NCBI GenBank assembly: GCA_033977485.1
Contig: CM066983.1
Span: 61,065,010 to 61,129,009 of the forward strand
Direction of reading: 5' to 3'
Length of the DNA: 64,000 bases
DNA from: Hydrangea macrophylla
Taxonomy: Eukaryota; Streptophyta; Magnoliopsida; Cornales; Hydrangeaceae
In this document: positions 1 to 11,381 of the stretch, piece by piece
How positions within the stretch are numbered: the first letter of the stretch is position 1
Layout of the letters: each line of letters opens with the position of its first letter
The notes under the pieces: generated by a model
Databases searched by the model: none
Told to the model about the DNA's origin: nothing
The model's input: only the letters and a program-made list of their open reading frames with translations
Made by a program: the position numbers and the translations under genes

Positions 1-2
1 TA

Positions 3-3000
3 TATGTCCTCACCACCCCATGCCCCGAAGAACCCGCTGCAAATGCTTCGGCTGCTGCTAGACGCGAGTTCGATAAATGGAAAAAGTCGAATGGGATGGC
101 TCGTTGTTACATATTGGCTTCTATGGCTAATGTGTTACAACACCAATACCAGTCGAACAATTCCGCCAGTGACATTATCGAATCCCTGAAAAAGATGTTT
201 GGGGAGCATGGCAGGCCTGCCAGACAGGTAGCTATGCAGAAGATAATGAGTGCTAAGATGTCGGAAGGGACTCCAGTCAAAGAACATGTTTTGAAAATGA
301 TTGGTTATTTAAACGAGCTGGAGACCCTAGGTGCCAACATCGATGCACAGACCCAAGTTGATATGATCCTCAATACGCTGTCGCCATCATTCGCTCAATT
401 TAAACTGAATTATAATATGAATAAAATGGATTTTTCAATGAGCGAATTGATGAGCTCTTTATTGGCAGCGGAAGGGGTGATCAAACCTGGGGGCAGCGTT
501 TTAAACGTTGAGAAAAGCGCTTCCTCTTCCCGATCTGTGCCGAAAGGAAAGAAAGGGAAGAAGAAGGCTAGCACTGGAGGTTCAAGTGTTGGACCGGTCC
601 CTAAGATTGCAAAATCTAAGGGAAAAGGTAAGGGCAAAGGGAAGGTGGGTGGCCAAGGCAAAGGAAAGTGTTTCCAATGCGGTGAGAAGGGCCACTGGAA
701 GAGGAACTGTCCAGAATTCTTAGCTACAAGAGTTCAAGGTATGATTGAATCACATGTGATTGAAGTAAGTTTTATAACGGATACTTCAAACACTTGGTGC
801 ATTGATTCTGGTGCGACTAACCATATCTGTAATTCATTGCAGGGGTTCAGATCAACCAGGAAGTGCAGTGATGGGGAAATCGTACTTACTCTAGGTTCTA
901 GCGCAACCGTTTCTGCGGTTGCTATAGGAGTCGTAGTTTTAGAATTTCTAGACAATAAAGTTTTGATTTTATCAGATGTACTTTATGTCCCTTCAATGAG
1001 ACGTAATTTAATTTCAGTTTCTAATTTATCGAATAATGGTTATTCTTTTCATTTTGGAACTGAAGTTGTGATTAAAAGAAACAGTTCTTTTATATGTTCT
1101 GGTGTTAAATCAAATGGTTTGTATGTGATTACTCCCAATATTTCAAAAGATTCTGGTTTGGAACTTAATAACTCAGTGGTAACTTTACCATCTAAAAGAA
1201 AGGAACCTTCCACTAATCCAACAAGGCTTTGGCATATGAGGCTTGGCCATATCAATCTGAATAGGATTGGCAGACTAGTCAAAGAAGGGGTCTTAGGCGA
1301 TTTGGTTCTCGAACCAATGGAAGTCTGCGAGTCTTGTTTGGAGGGTAAGATGACCAAAAGGCCCTTTCCTGCAAAGGGCAATAGGACCAATGCATTGTTG
1401 GAATTAGTTCATACTGATGTGTGTGGACCAATAAATATTAGAGCAAGGGGTGGTTATGAGTATTTCATAACATTTACCGATGACCACTCCAGGTATGGAT
1501 ATGTGTACCTAATGCAGCACAAGTCTGAAGCCTTTGAAAAGTTCAAAGAGTTTAGGGCTGAAGTGGAGAAGCAATTGGGCACACATATCAAGACCATTCG
1601 ATCTGATCGAGGTGGCGAGTACCTCTCTAATGAGTTTATTGATCACCTCGTACAGAATGGGATTCTGTCACAGTTAACTGCACCTGGTACGCCTCAGCAA
1701 AATGGTGTAGCGGAGAGAAGGAATCGGACTCTTTTAGACATGACTAGGTCGATGATGAGTTATTCTGAGTTGCCATTATTCCTTTGGGGTTATGCTTTGG
1801 AAACCGCTGCTTACATACTAAATCTAGTACCAAGCAAATCTGTTCCAAGGACACCACGAGAGATGTGGATTGGGCGCAAGCCTTCTTTGCAACATCTCCG
1901 GATATGGGGGTGTCCAGCACATATGCTCAAAGGAAAGATGAGCAAGTTGGATTCTAGATCGGAAGTATGTTACTTTGTAGGGTATCCAAAGGGTACTTAT
2001 GGATGGTATTTTTATGATCCAAGGGAACAGAAAGTGTTTGTTAGTACAAATGCTGTTTTCTTAGAGAATGATTATATCATGAACCATAAACCTAAGGGAA
2101 GGATAGATCTTAGAGAGATAGAAGGAGAGCCCTTAGTCCAACCCGCAGTTAATGACGATATAAATCAAGAAAACACCACTTCTTCACCCATTTCCGCACC
2201 GGTACCTCGTCGTGGTGGGAGGATTATCAGCCAGCCTGATAGATACATGTTCTTAGGAGAAGTTTTTGAAGCTGTCTCCATAGAATCTGAATCTGATCCT
2301 ACCACATACGAAGAGGCAATGGTTGATGTTGATTCAGCTCATTGGGTTAAAGCTATGAAGGCTGAATTGGAATCTATGGATTCCAATCAGGTCTGGGATC
2401 TTGTAGAGCTTCCAGCCAATATTAAACCCATTGGCTGCAAGTGGGTCTACAAGAGGAAAAGAGGATCTGATGGAAAGGTTGAGACCTTTAAGGCTAGGCT
2501 TGTAGCGAAAGGTTATACTCAGAGGGAGGGCATTGACTATGAGGAAACCTTCTCGCCGGTAGCCATGCTCAAGTCCATCAGAATACTCTTATCTATTGCT
2601 GCATGCCTACATTTTGAAATCTGGCAGATGGACGTCAAGACTGCATTCTTGAATGGCAATCTTGAGGAAGACATCTATATGCAACAACCAGAAGGGTTCA
2701 TAGCTGGTCGGAAAGGTAACTTGGTATGCAAGTTGCAAAAGTCCATTTATGGGCTTAAGCAGGCATCCAGAAGTTGGAACATCCGATTTGACCAAGCGGT
2801 CAAATCGTTTGGTTTCATACAGAATCTGGATGAACCTTGTGTATACAAGAAGAGTGAAGGAAAAGTGGTGGCTTTTCTTGTGCTTTACGTTGACGACATT
2901 CTACTCATTGGAAATGATGTAGCGGCATTGTCAACGGTCAAGGTTTGGCTAGCTAGTACTTTCGATATGAAGGATCTAGGAGAGGCGAGCTATATTCTTG

Positions 3001-3872
3001 GAATAAAGCTCTTTCGGGATCGTAAGCGAAAGATAATGGGATTATCTCAAGCTGGTTATATCGATAAAGTGCTAACTAGGTTTTCAATGGATAATTCGAA
3101 GAAAGGTTTGTTACCTTTCAGGCATGGTTTAGCGTTCTCCAATGACCAGTGTCCAAAGACACAGGAGGAGAGGAATCGCATGATAGGAGTTCCCTATGCT
3201 TCGGCAGTGGGAAGTCTCATGTATGCGATGTTATGCACTAGACCAGATATCTGCTTTGCCGTTGGCATGGTTAGCAGATATCAGTCGAATCCGGGTCCAG
3301 AGCACTGGACAGCCGTTAAGCACATTCTTAAGTACTTGAGAAGAACTAAAGATTACATGCTTATGTACGGTGGTAGTGAGTTAATTCCAGTGGGATACAC
3401 TGACTCGGACTTTATGTCAGATAAAGATTCGAGGAAGTCGACGTCCGGTCATCTCTTTACCTTGGGAGGTGGTGCTGTCAGTTGGAGGAGCATTAAGCAG
3501 AAATGCATTGCAGACTCAACTACAGAAGCTGAGTATGTGGCTGCTTGTGAAGCCGCAAAGGAAGCTGTTTGGCTCAAGAAGTTCCTTATGGAACTCGAGG
3601 TGGTACCAGTGTCGCTGTCGCCTATTACGCTTTATTGTGATAATAGTGGGGCAGTGGCTCAGTCCAAGGAGCCAAGGAACCACGGAAAGGGAAATCACGT
3701 AGAGCGGAAATATCATCTTATCCGAGATATTGTTCAACGTGGAGATGTGACTGTCACCAAGATTGCCACCGCTGACAATCTTGCTGATCCGTTTACAAAG
3801 GCCTTACCACAGAAGGTCTTTGATCGTCATCTAGATAGTCTAGGTCTTAGATGTAGTTCTGAATGGTTATGA
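3..3872 (+). CDS. Ty1/copia Gag-Pol polyprotein, 5'-partial, no stop or frameshift seen
   Basis: The frame is open from base 3 to the TGA at 3870-3872. The Met at 96 is internal to Gag, because the preceding codons read as gag too. Counting residues from base 3, the domains are: Gag with a CCHC knuckle ([14 protein letters not shown], about 223-236); aspartic protease ([12 protein letters not shown], Asp about 268); GAG-pre-integrase with paired His and Cys; integrase core with Asp near 472 and 535 and Glu near 571 (the D-35-E spacing); reverse transcriptase with YVDD at about 962; and RNase H ending in a TEAEY motif. The protein would package and copy element RNA in cytoplasmic particles and integrate the cDNA in the nucleus. 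All visible catalytic residues are present, so the element may be young. The copia sublineage is not resolved. Confidence 0.95.
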   Translation, partial: YVLTTPCPEEPAANASAAARREFDKWKKSNGMARCYILASMANVLQHQYQSNNSASDIIESLKKMFGEHGRPARQVAMQKIMSAKMSEGTPVKEHVLKMIGYLNELETLGANIDAQTQVDMILNTLSPSFAQFKLNYNMNKMDFSMSELMSSLLAAEGVIKPGGSVLNVEKSASSSRSVPKGKKGKKKASTGGSSVGPVPKIAKSKGKGKGKGKVGGQGKGKCFQCGEKGHWKRNCPEFLATRVQGMIESHVIEVSFITDTSNTWCIDSGATNHICNSLQGFRSTRKCSDGEIVLTLGSSATVSAVAIGVVVLEFLDNKVLILSDVLYVPSMRRNLISVSNLSNNGYSFHFGTEVVIKRNSSFICSGVKSNGLYVITPNISKDSGLELNNSVVTLPSKRKEPSTNPTRLWHMRLGHINLNRIGRLVKEGVLGDLVLEPMEVCESCLEGKMTKRPFPAKGNRTNALLELVHTDVCGPINIRARGGYEYFITFTDDHSRYGYVYLMQHKSEAFEKFKEFRAEVEKQLGTHIKTIRSDRGGEYLSNEFIDHLVQNGILSQLTAPGTPQQNGVAERRNRTLLDMTRSMMSYSELPLFLWGYALETAAYILNLVPSKSVPRTPREMWIGRKPSLQHLRIWGCPAHMLKGKMSKLDSRSEVCYFVGYPKGTYGWYFYDPREQKVFVSTNAVFLENDYIMNHKPKGRIDLREIEGEPLVQPAVNDDINQENTTSSPISAPVPRRGGRIISQPDRYMFLGEVFEAVSIESESDPTTYEEAMVDVDSAHWVKAMKAELESMDSNQVWDLVELPANIKPIGCKWVYKRKRGSDGKVETFKARLVAKGYTQREGIDYEETFSPVAMLKSIRILLSIAACLHFEIWQMDVKTAFLNGNLEEDIYMQQPEGFIAGRKGNLVCKLQKSIYGLKQASRSWNIRFDQAVKSFGFIQNLDEPCVYKKSEGKVVAFLVLYVDDILLIGNDVAALSTVKVWLASTFDMKDLGEASYILGIKLFRDRKRKIMGLSQAGYIDKVLTRFSMDNSKKGLLPFRHGLAFSNDQCPKTQEERNRMIGVPYASAVGSLMYAMLCTRPDICFAVGMVSRYQSNPGPEHWTAVKHILKYLRRTKDYMLMYGGSELIPVGYTDSDFMSDKDSRKSTSGHLFTLGGGAVSWRSIKQKCIADSTTEAEYVAACEAAKEAVWLKKFLMELEVVPVSLSPITLYCDNSGAVAQSKEPRNHGKGNHVERKYHLIRDIVQRGDVTVTKIATADNLADPFTKALPQKVFDRHLDSLGLRCSSEWL

Positions 3873-3887
3873 GTGCAAGTGGGAGTT
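3873..3887 (+). other. Polypurine tract of the copia element
   Basis: A purine-rich run with core AAGTGGGAG lies between the Pol stop and the LTR start TGTTGGG. This is the usual plant copia arrangement and would prime plus-strand DNA synthesis. Confidence 0.8.
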
Positions 3888-4894
3888 TGTTGGGTTTGTG
3901 CCCTCAAACCATTACTTTATGTATTAGACATTGACTTTTTAATATATGGATATCAGCTTTACATTTCATTATGTATGTTTCTTTCATGAGATGATTGTTT
4001 ATTCCATAAGTATCATAGTAAGTATTTCGTGTGTGTATGAGATACATACAATGAGATACGAATTACTATTCTTTGATACTTAAAGCTTGTCACAGTGGAT
4101 GATGAGACTGGATATCTCATCAGGTATACACTGTAGCATCATTAACTACCATTGGATGGAGTGATAAATCTCAATCACTAGAGTGTGACTCTTGGTTAAT
4201 ATGCTAGTGCTTATAGTGCATTGACGGACCTGAGTTTCCTATTGGCGCTCAATGCTGTCAACAGTCAATAGGAACTCATAACTTGTATAAGGTATGTGTT
4301 CTCAATCTTGAGACGATTATGAACACAGACTGTGGATATGGCTGCTTTGACTTACCAATCAGTGAGGTCTATAAAAGATCAACACCTGGGTATCTTGGGT
4401 ATGTCATATTCATAGGGTTGTGAACATATATTGTCAAGATAGAATCTACCCTCTGTTTCAGAGTAAGCATTCCCTTGAGAATGTCACCATGTCGATTACT
4501 GAGTACTGCAGTCTTGTTGATAAGAGTTATCAACATGTTTGGTAATCATGAGTAGTGAATGGGACTCAAGGAATACAAGAAGTAATCATGATTCAGGTTG
4601 ACAGTAACAGTTATCCGACTACCTGAATATGATTACGAATGCTGACGGTAGAGGGACATTAGTACAACATACAAGTCTAGTTATCGCTTCGGATATGTTC
4701 TTTTGCGTTGGAGTTCAGTTATCGTTTTATAGTGGAGTAAACGTTAACTGACCAGTTGGTTAGTTTGCTGATCAAAGAGTTTGGTCATGGTAATTAATAA
4801 ACTGGTCTGAGCCAACAATAAAGAGCCTAGGAGGTCCCACTCTTAGCTCCGCCAGGATGCTTGGAAAGATGCTTGAGGATGATGTCCAGACAGG

Positions 4895-5005
4895 TTCGAT
4901 CGATCGAAGATATCTCGATCGATTGAAGTCTGCAGGTTCGATCGATCAAAGATGGTTCGATCGATCGAATGTTCGATCGATCGAAGGCACTTCGATCGCT
5001 CGAAG
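4895..5005 (+). repeat. Cluster of six TTCGATCGATCGAA-type palindromes in the copia U3
   Basis: Six sites match or nearly match the 14-bp perfect palindrome TTCGATCGATCGAA, spaced irregularly over 110 bp and ending about 20 bp before the TATA box. The spacers differ, so this is not a simple tandem repeat. Position and symmetry suggest binding sites for a dimeric regulator, or hairpin-forming DNA; the function is inferred. Confidence 0.75.
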
Positions 5006-5026
5006 TCTAGGTCGGTTCTGGGAATC

Positions 5027-5034
5027 TATAAATA
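5027..5034 (+). promoter_or_regulatory. TATA box of the copia LTR
   Basis: The sequence reads TATAAATA, followed by a GC-richer leader. It lies directly downstream of the palindrome cluster, as expected at the U3/R border. Confidence 0.7.
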
Positions 5035-5389
5035 GGGCAGCTGCGTTCTGGAAAAAGTTGTTCGTCGTTTTGAACGTCAGAAGCTACAGAAACTGTTTTG
5101 GAGTCCCAAAACCTTCTCTATCCTCTCCATTAGGGTTCCCACCAACCCTAGTCTTTCTGGCAGGCATCCGCAGGAGTCATAAGGGTGAAGATCATCTAGT
5201 GGAGGCTGCTGGAAGTTGAAGATCAGAATTGGGTTCAAGACACTAAGGTATAACTCGTGTCCCCTCTTGTACGCATCTGTAGAATTGACGAGTAGTAGAT
5301 CCGGGCATGCCAATAAAGTTTCATAACTTGATTTTTCCGCTGCGCGTTTAAACTTTCCATTTAAACCTGTTTTTCCTTCAAAGACTACA

Positions 5390-6560
5390 TAGCAGGCCAA
5401 CCGAGATGTTCCGCCAGCCCCGACGCTGGCTGCGGAAGTTATAACATCTGAGCAGATCACTGCGACCCTTACACAACTCTTGGAGGGCCAGAGTATAATC
5501 CAGCAACAGATCGAAGCCCTACTGGCCCAGTAAAGCAGTCTTCCAGTGGCCGGGAAACGACCGGGGAATGTTACGTTCGATCGGGAACTGATCTTTACCA
5601 GACAACATGCCTGAGCTAAGTCGTCCCGTGTTGAGGATGCGAGAGACAGCAACAATAGGCGTGCTGCCCGAGAGAAAAGGCAGGAGCGTATGGCCCGGGA
5701 ATCAGTCCAGGGTCACTCGGTCAAGAGCTGAGGTATCCCTAGGCACACGATGAACTGGTGTCATAGCCAAGCCCGATCCCAGGGGACAACACACCGCCAT
5801 GAGAAGGAAGCCTCCTCCACTAACCCGACCTATAGCCCGGATACCGGTCGGGAACGTGTGGTGGCAGGTATCAAGGACTTACAAAAATAGATTAATGGAG
5901 TGGCCAAAAGGCTGGGCCAGAACCCTACTCAAAATCACGCCAATATCGAGACAGAGTCACCATTCTATAGCCAGATCATAAGGTTTGCCATCCCGCACAA
6001 ATTTAAGCAGCCTCACCTAGATCGTTGCTCGGGAAACCTGGTCGACCACGTTCAAACCTACAAGGCTTAGATGGCCCTAGCCACCAACTCCAATGAACTA
6101 CATTGCTTGGCCTTCCCCAACACTTTGAAAGGCCCGACCGTGCAATGGTTCTACTCCTTGCAACCCCGATCGGTCCGCAGTTTCAAGTAACTTAGCAAGC
6201 AGTTCATCAACCAGTTCATCGGTATGCATGAACAACTAAAGCTTGACATGCAGCTATTAACAGCCATACAAAGGAATAATGAGACCCTCAAGGAATTCAC
6301 CAACCAGTTTAATCAAGAGAAGCTCGGAATCTATGATTTTGATGAAACTGTCGCTATTATAGCCTTCTGCTCGAGAGTACAACACACCAAGTGCACTGCG
6401 TTGTTTCATAAAAACCGACCGGAAACCTTAGTTAAACTCACTGCGAGGGTTGGAGAATATATTGGCACAGAAAAATTTTTAAAGACCAAATACACCGGGC
6501 GCGTAAGAAACGAGTATTCCAGAAGTAAGCGAAAAGTGAGATTAGCCCAAAAGTTCTAAC
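5390..6560 (+). pseudogene. Ty3 gag fossil of element C
   Basis: Gag-like codons begin near 5393 and run to a stop near 5533, and resume from about 5985 to 6559. The second block has the retrotransposon Gag core: a segment ending in WFYSL, a paired Lys/Gln-rich helix, then NETLKEFTNQFNQE. In-frame stops at about 6068 and 6187 and frame changes between the blocks show decay. Gag would form the particle shell. The identification rests on the helical pattern, not on a zinc knuckle, which I did not find. Confidence 0.65.
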
Positions 6561-6568
6561 AGTTCTTC

Positions 6569-6779
6569 CAGTTCACAACAGTCAGGGTCCGGTAGTCTCG
6601 ACCCGACCTCCAGCTCATAGCAGGCAGGGTCTGGCAGTCCCGACCCAACCTCCAGTTCATAGCAGTCTGAGTCTTATAGCACCGACCCAGCCTCTAGTTC
6701 GCAGCAGTCAGGATCCAATGATCCCGACCTTGAATCCAGCTCAGAGTAATCAGGAGTCCGGTGATCCAGGCCTGACCTC
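6569..6779 (+). repeat. Tandem repeat, about 42 bp, five diverged copies
   Basis: Successive copies begin with CAGTTCACAACAG-like or CAGCTCATAGCAG-like words and end in CCCGACC-like words. The unit is about 14 codons and lies directly after gag, so it could once have coded a repetitive Gag tail, but stops now interrupt it. Confidence 0.6.
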
Positions 6780-6865
6780 GTGTCTCTAACAGTCTTGACC
6801 AATCCAACTACAGTGGTACTTGCCTGATCATTGGATGAGGCTCCGCAGACTGTCAGAGAGCTCTT

Positions 6866-7129
6866 GAAAAGACCTCAGGCCATACCCAATGCACATCAAA
6901 AGACCTCAGGCCACACCCGAGGCACATCAAAAGACCTCGAGCTCTAAACCCAAGCATAAAAGACCTCGAGCTCTGAACCCAGGCACAAAAGACCTCGGGC
7001 TCCGAACCCAGGCACAAAAGACCTTGGGCTCCAAACCCAGGCACAAAAGACCTAGGCCTCCGAACCCAGGCACTAAAGACCTCGAGATCGCACCCGAGGC
7101 AAAAGACCTCTGGGTCACGCCCAAGGCAT
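6866..7129 (+). repeat. Minisatellite, 29-32 bp, nine copies
   Basis: Each copy starts AAAAGACCTC or a close variant and ends in CCCAGGCAC or a variant. The middle copies are 29 bp and nearly identical; the outer ones are longer and more diverged, as expected if the array grew by central expansion. The frames open across it are artefacts of the repeat. Confidence 0.8.
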
Positions 7130-7934
7130 CAGCTTCGCTTAGGTCCAACCTACGATGGGGGTAAATCCCCCTAGGTGGTTGATGATGGCAAGCTTCAAAA
7201 GACCCTGTAACCACCCATGTTCTAGGTCGGTTATCTACAGTCCTTGGCTCCATAAGACCCTCATCTTAGCGAAAGCTTGGGGGACAGAAAGGCACAGTGG
7301 ACTAAATAGGTAATCATACCGGGTACTTACATGCCTTGTGGTAACTAAGTCAAACTCTTAGAAAACTCGGGCGCCTACAATACTCAGAGGCAATAACTCC
7401 ACTTAGTTCCAAACCGACGATAGAGGTGACTAAAATCTCTTAGGTTGGCCGACGATAGAGGAGCAAAAAGACCCTAAACCGACGGGATTTAGTTCGGCTT
7501 CACCAACATGGTCAAACTCTTCTCCCAACAGTCTTGACGAAGGCTAGCCGAGCATAAGATAACCATCCTGGGGAGTTAAAATAAAAGGACCCTAAAGCAA
7601 TAGTAATACTCTTTAGGTCAGCTTTTCTAACATGGTCAAATTCTTTTGCCCACAATCTTGACGAAGGTTTATGGGTAGAAGATAACCATCTTGGGAGCTG
7701 ACTCAAGAAAAAGACTCCGAATTAGGCTAAGTCTCAACTCTTAGCCGATTCCCGAGCACTTAAAGACTCCGAATTAGGCTAAGTCTCAACACTTAGCCAG
7801 TTCTCGAGCACTCATAAAACTCAGAAGCTCTAAGGCAGCTTCCTCGAGCACTCAGACAGTGGCAAGTAACATTAAATAGATTTTTAAACTTTCTCCGATA
7901 AAGCATCGAGCAAACCTTAGAAATAGGGGGCAAC
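7130..7934 (+). other. 3' untranslated-type region of element C with small duplications
   Basis: No gene is visible. Two diverged copies of a block containing CAGTCTTGACGAAGG and AAGATAACCAT lie near 7500-7700. A pair of about 53-bp repeats with AAGACTCCGAATTAGGCTAA follows at about 7710-7815. The region ends in the purine run AAATAGGGGG at 7921-7930, the likely polypurine tract. Confidence 0.6.
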
Positions 7935-8648
7935 TGATACGCCCAAAATCGGCTCTACTAAGTGACCGAGCGATTATGCACGGCGACCGACTCCTATCCT
8001 GACCAAGTCACAGTGTAACTCAGGAACAGCACAGCTAAACTCAGTAGCACATGTCAAATAACTCGGCTCTAACAGGTTCCTAAACGGTTAAGGACATGTC
8101 AGTAGATTCATCTAGAGCGATTTACCCGACGTCCTAAGGCCCGACTAAACAGGTCAGGATTACAGCGCTGGCCCAGCCCATAACAGGTGCAGTACAACCT
8201 GGCCACGAGATACGCCCCAATATTCCAGACAGTCTCCTACTCAAGATAGAAGACTAATAGACAACTAATGTTGTTTCCTAATCAAATTAGGAAACCCCCA
8301 CAATTAATGCCAATTAAGCTCAATTGGATTATATTTCCTTATCCATGTATGAGTAGGTCTCTTGTATCTATAAAAGAGATCACTCACTCCCCTTCAAGGG
8401 GACCAACTTTTCAGTCTCTACAGCACCTCTATAGCAGTGACCAACATGCCCGGCCGACCTACAGTAGCTTCAAACTATTGTTAGCTCACCACAGGTCCCC
8501 GGCTTTTTAAAGTATAGTGAACGTGCTCAGACATACACGTGGACGTAGGTTTCTTCATTAACAGGGTCGAACCACATACAAAAAACCAGTCTCTCACTCT
8601 CTCTCCCCTTAAATTACTTTAATTTACTTTAACCAAATTTTAGCATCA
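7935..8648 (+). repeat. 3' LTR of element C, 714 bp
   Basis: It starts TGATACGCCC four bases after a G-run and ends TTTAGCATCA, giving TGAT/ATCA terminal inverted repeats. A TATA box (TATAAAAG, 8369-8376) is followed by a CT-rich leader. The flanking 5 bp on the right are CCAGG; the left flank is missing, so no target duplication can be checked. Confidence 0.75.
8369..8376 (+). promoter_or_regulatory. TATA box in the LTR of element C
   Basis: The sequence reads TATAAAAG, about 435 bp into the LTR and 270 bp before its end, which fits a U3/R boundary. Confidence 0.6.
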
Positions 8649-8689
8649 CCAGGCAATATACCAATCTGTCCGCTTTATAATTGACCACA

Positions 8690-9258
8690 CACCGGCTGAT
8701 ATTTCATTACTAACTTTTAGAAAAAGAACCAAGGAGTGGGTAGTACAAATTTTACACCAGATACAAGAGGCAAGTATTATGATTATGGGATAGTCGGACA
8801 TCGATCCAGGTATTGCCCGAGGAATTATACTCAGCAAGTAGCTAGGTTTATGGATTCAAGTGGTTTGAAGCCTAAGTAGTCCAATGATAGGGGCCAAGGG
8901 AAATAGTAACGTGAAGGGAGATTATTTTAGATGAATCTCAAAGATGTGGCTGCTACGGATATAGTGGTCTCAGGTATGGTGCCTATATGTACATCTAGCA
9001 CACATACTTGTTGACTCGAGATCTATTCATTCATTTGTATCGCAACATTTTGTTGAACATTAGAATGTTAGATTGGCATAATTAGGACATGAATTATCCA
9101 TTACTGTAACTCTTAATAAACCATTAGTAATATCTATGATATATAAGGACGTACTATAAGATCAAACTAGGAGAAAAGTTGAAGATCGTAGACCTTATAC
9201 CTCTTATAGTGATTTTAGGAATTGATTGGTTACTCTTAACTAAGCCACGATATATTGT
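8690..9258 (+). pseudogene. Element B, left part: Ty3 gag knuckle and protease fossil
   Basis: A CCHC knuckle remnant (YDYGIVGHRSRYC, first Cys lost) lies near 8770. After several stops, a protease-like stretch follows, with a Val-Asp-Ser active-site pattern and SFVSQHFV near 9010-9060, then an ILGIDWL-type motif near 9210. The reading stops abruptly at 9258 and resumes at 17197 beyond element A, which shows the interruption is an insertion. Many stops make it non-functional. Confidence 0.7.
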
Positions 9259-9790
9259 TATAACACCCGTATTTGTGTTATTACTTTTGCATTATATTGT
9301 CATGCATGATAATATGATGTGGCGTGTCTTATGACACATGGTTGAGTGAGTTTTGACTTACGAGTTGATTTCGGTGTCTGTATTAGAGAACCCTTTGAAA
9401 CTGTGGTGATTGAGGATTTGTTGTTGCGACGTCTCTCCGATTGTGAGATGGTTATTGTGGAGCACTTTAAATGTTTATCTGAAATAAATGTTTACCTGTG
9501 TATTTCAATATCTGTATTATTTTCTGTTTTAGAATTTATATCTGTTGTTAGTTTTAGTATCCTGGTGAGAACGAATTAACACGCTATTAATTTGGGAGGC
9601 TAATTAGCAACTTCGGAAACGTCATGTAGAAATTCGCATTTTAGCGACCAAACGAAACTTAGTCGAAAACTTTTATAATTTTGAGGTTTCGCTTATAAAG
9701 CTATGAATAAGCTGTATAGAAAGTTTCAGAGACTGATTAGGAGTTTTGAAAACTCGTGGGGAGGTAAACGTAATTATCGAGAGTTTTGCC

Positions 9791-9798
9791 TATATATA
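9791..9798 (+). promoter_or_regulatory. TATA box of the element A 5' LTR
   Basis: TATATATA is present at the matching place in the 3' LTR near 15591. No other feature in U3 stands out. Confidence 0.6.
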
Positions 9799-10929
9799 GA
9801 TTGAGATGAATGAGATATTTTACAAAGCTTACAACCTAAGTTTCCAAAAAGAGGCCAAGGGTGATTTTGTTGCTTCGAGCTTTACGACGCCAAACGACGA
9901 CCTTCCGTCAATTTGTTTTCTCCCAGATTTCATATTCGAGCTCCTCGAGGTAAGAGCTTCGTTTTGATATATGTTAGGACTTGTTTGGCCAAGTTTTCTG
10001 AAAAGTTATTTCCTAGAATTTTTCATAAAAGCTGATAAATGGAATTTTGATCCATAGGAATTGTACTAGACGGACTTCTACACATTCTTTGTACACGGGT
10101 TTTCTTTGAATTGAAGTTTAAGAGCGTAAATCGGAAGTGAGTGATTTAACTATGTTTTTGGAATGATTTCTTGACATGTATTCATGTTATGTTTGAATAG
10201 CATGTATTAATACTTAGAGATATTGGGCATTTATATTGATATGTAGGCCCAATAGCACGATGAAATGTTTTGATTACCGCGAGTATGGTGATATGTATTT
10301 GAGCATGTTAAGTTGCTTATTTGGGTCAAAAGTGTGGTCACCGTGCCATTTTGTGGAGCCGATATAGGCATTAAGGTCGCACGATTGAAGAGAAGAATCA
10401 TGGGTCTTACACTTTCGCGTGGACTTATTGGCGAGGAGTCGCGGATTGGGAGTATGGACAGGCACGTGAGTCTCCCGCGACTAGTATGAATTGTAGAGAT
10501 GTGAATGCGGACATGTTTATCATTCATGTGCATATGTTGTTTTATTCACTAAGCGTTAGCTTAAACAAATCGAATATGTGTGGTTATTCAAATAACCATA
10601 TTAGGTGTAAATGTTGGCGAGGAATCGCAGAAGTGAGCACGTGGGTTGGGGGTTCTTTTAGAAGGCAACTTGAACGTTAATCTTGTAGTTTTGGGACAAT
10701 AGGAATGTTGTAATAAGAATTCTTATGGTTTTTAGTTATGTTTACTTGGTATGTTAGAACGAATCTAAAATGTTGTAATAGTTAGTAACATGTTGTAACT
10801 ATGCTTCGGTAATATGTTAATACAGTTAAGATTGCTTTGGTGTACTTTTGGAAGTGTGTGTTTGATCCCCGTTTGAATTTAAAAAGCTTTTAAACTTATT
10901 TTCTGCAGATTTTAGGCTACTGTCAGGGG

Positions 10930-11228
10930 AGCAGTCGACTGATCCAGTGTTCAGTCGACTGAACCCTTGTGTCTGCTAGCTACTGCTTTCTAATATGGCA
11001 AAAGTAGTCGACTAGGCCCTGCCTCAGTCGACTGGACCTTTGTAGGTTATGTGTTCATTTTAGTTCTGCTTACTTCAGTCGACCGAAGGAGGGGGATTCA
11101 GTCGACTGAAAGTTGGAGGCTCAGTCGACTGGACCCCAGTCTCAATTGACTGAATGGTCTGTTAAACTGTTTTGAAAACTCTCTGCTTTCTTCAGTCGAC
11201 TGAGGTCCTGACCCAGTCGACTGAACCC
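10930..11228 (+). repeat. Ten CAGTCGACTG-type palindromes near the 3' end of the 5' LTR
   Basis: Ten sites match or are one or two changes from the perfect decamer CAGTCGACTG, often extended to TTCAGTCGACTGAA. They are separated by unrelated 10-60 bp spacers. All ten sites recur in the 3' LTR with independent single changes. They lie in the transcribed U5 side, not next to the TATA box. Confidence 0.8.
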
Positions 11229-11369
11229 CTAGTTTTGAAAATGTGTTTTGTTTTTCCGCTATGTGTGTTCTTCAAACTAAATTTTGGGAACGTTAATGAA
11301 TTAGGTTAGCCTCGGTGGTGTGCCACGGGCTCCGGTTTCACTATTGTGGGACCGAACTGTGACATTTAG

Positions 11370-11381
11370 TGGTATCAGAGC
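11370..11381 (+). other. Primer binding site, initiator tRNA-Met type
   Basis: TGGTATCAGAGC begins five bases after the LTR end and complements the 3' end of plant initiator tRNA-Met. It primes minus-strand DNA synthesis. Confidence 0.9.

Larger units (their letters stand above)
1..5380 (+). mobile_element. Ty1/copia LTR retrotransposon, 5' part beyond the left edge
   Basis: The window opens inside gag. It shows the rest of a continuous gag-pol frame, a polypurine tract and a 3' LTR. The order gag, protease, integrase, reverse transcriptase, RNase H is diagnostic of Ty1/copia. The 5' LTR, primer site and gag start lie off the left edge, so LTR divergence and target duplication cannot be read. 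The right end is placed near 5380, where element C gag begins to read; this boundary is uncertain by some tens of bases. Confidence 0.9.
3888..5380 (+). repeat. 3' LTR of the copia element
   Basis: The LTR starts TGTTGGGTTTG directly after the polypurine tract. U3 is about 1.1 kb and holds a palindrome cluster just before a TATA box at 5027-5034. The transcribed part carries an AATAAA-like word near 5311. No other copy of the 3' half is in the window, so the right end is inferred from a pyrimidine-rich stretch ending in CA, followed by gag codons of element C. The first 820 bases or so have a diverged relative at 22507. Short ORFs inside are not credible genes. Confidence 0.75.
5381..8648 (+). 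mobile_element. Element C: gag-only Ty3-type derivative with 3' LTR
   Basis: The order is gag remnant, several short tandem arrays, then a bounded 3' LTR. No reverse transcriptase or integrase reading is visible between 6560 and 7934, so pol is missing. The 5' LTR and leader are also absent, the copia element abutting gag directly. The array-rich 3' part and lack of pol resemble non-autonomous Tat-like elements, but the lineage is uncertain. Confidence 0.65.
9259..11364 (+). repeat. 5' LTR of element A, about 2.1 kb
   Basis: The left end follows the ATTGT target repeat; the right end (TGTGACA) aligns with the end of the 3' LTR at 17196. A TATA box (TATATATA, 9791-9798) divides a 530-bp U3 from a long transcribed part that ends with the palindrome cluster. 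Compared with the 3' LTR it lacks a short segment near 10222, probably lost between two ATAT words. Several 60-100 codon frames recur in both LTRs but show no protein family. Confidence 0.9.

Noticed and set aside
4857..5219. 120-codon frame in the copia LTR
   Set aside because: It translates the palindrome cluster and promoter region of an LTR; there is no homologue pattern beyond the repeats.
5077..5655. 192-codon minus-strand frame
   Set aside because: It crosses the border between copia LTR and element C and lies opposite recognisable gag codons.
6889..7253. Overlapping frames of 63-108 codons on both strands
   Set aside because: They read through the 29-bp minisatellite; the composition is repeat-driven.
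10231..10680. Short frames present in both LTRs of A (also 16048-16502)
   Set aside because: Their recurrence is due to LTR duplication, the frames differ between copies, and no motif is recognisable.
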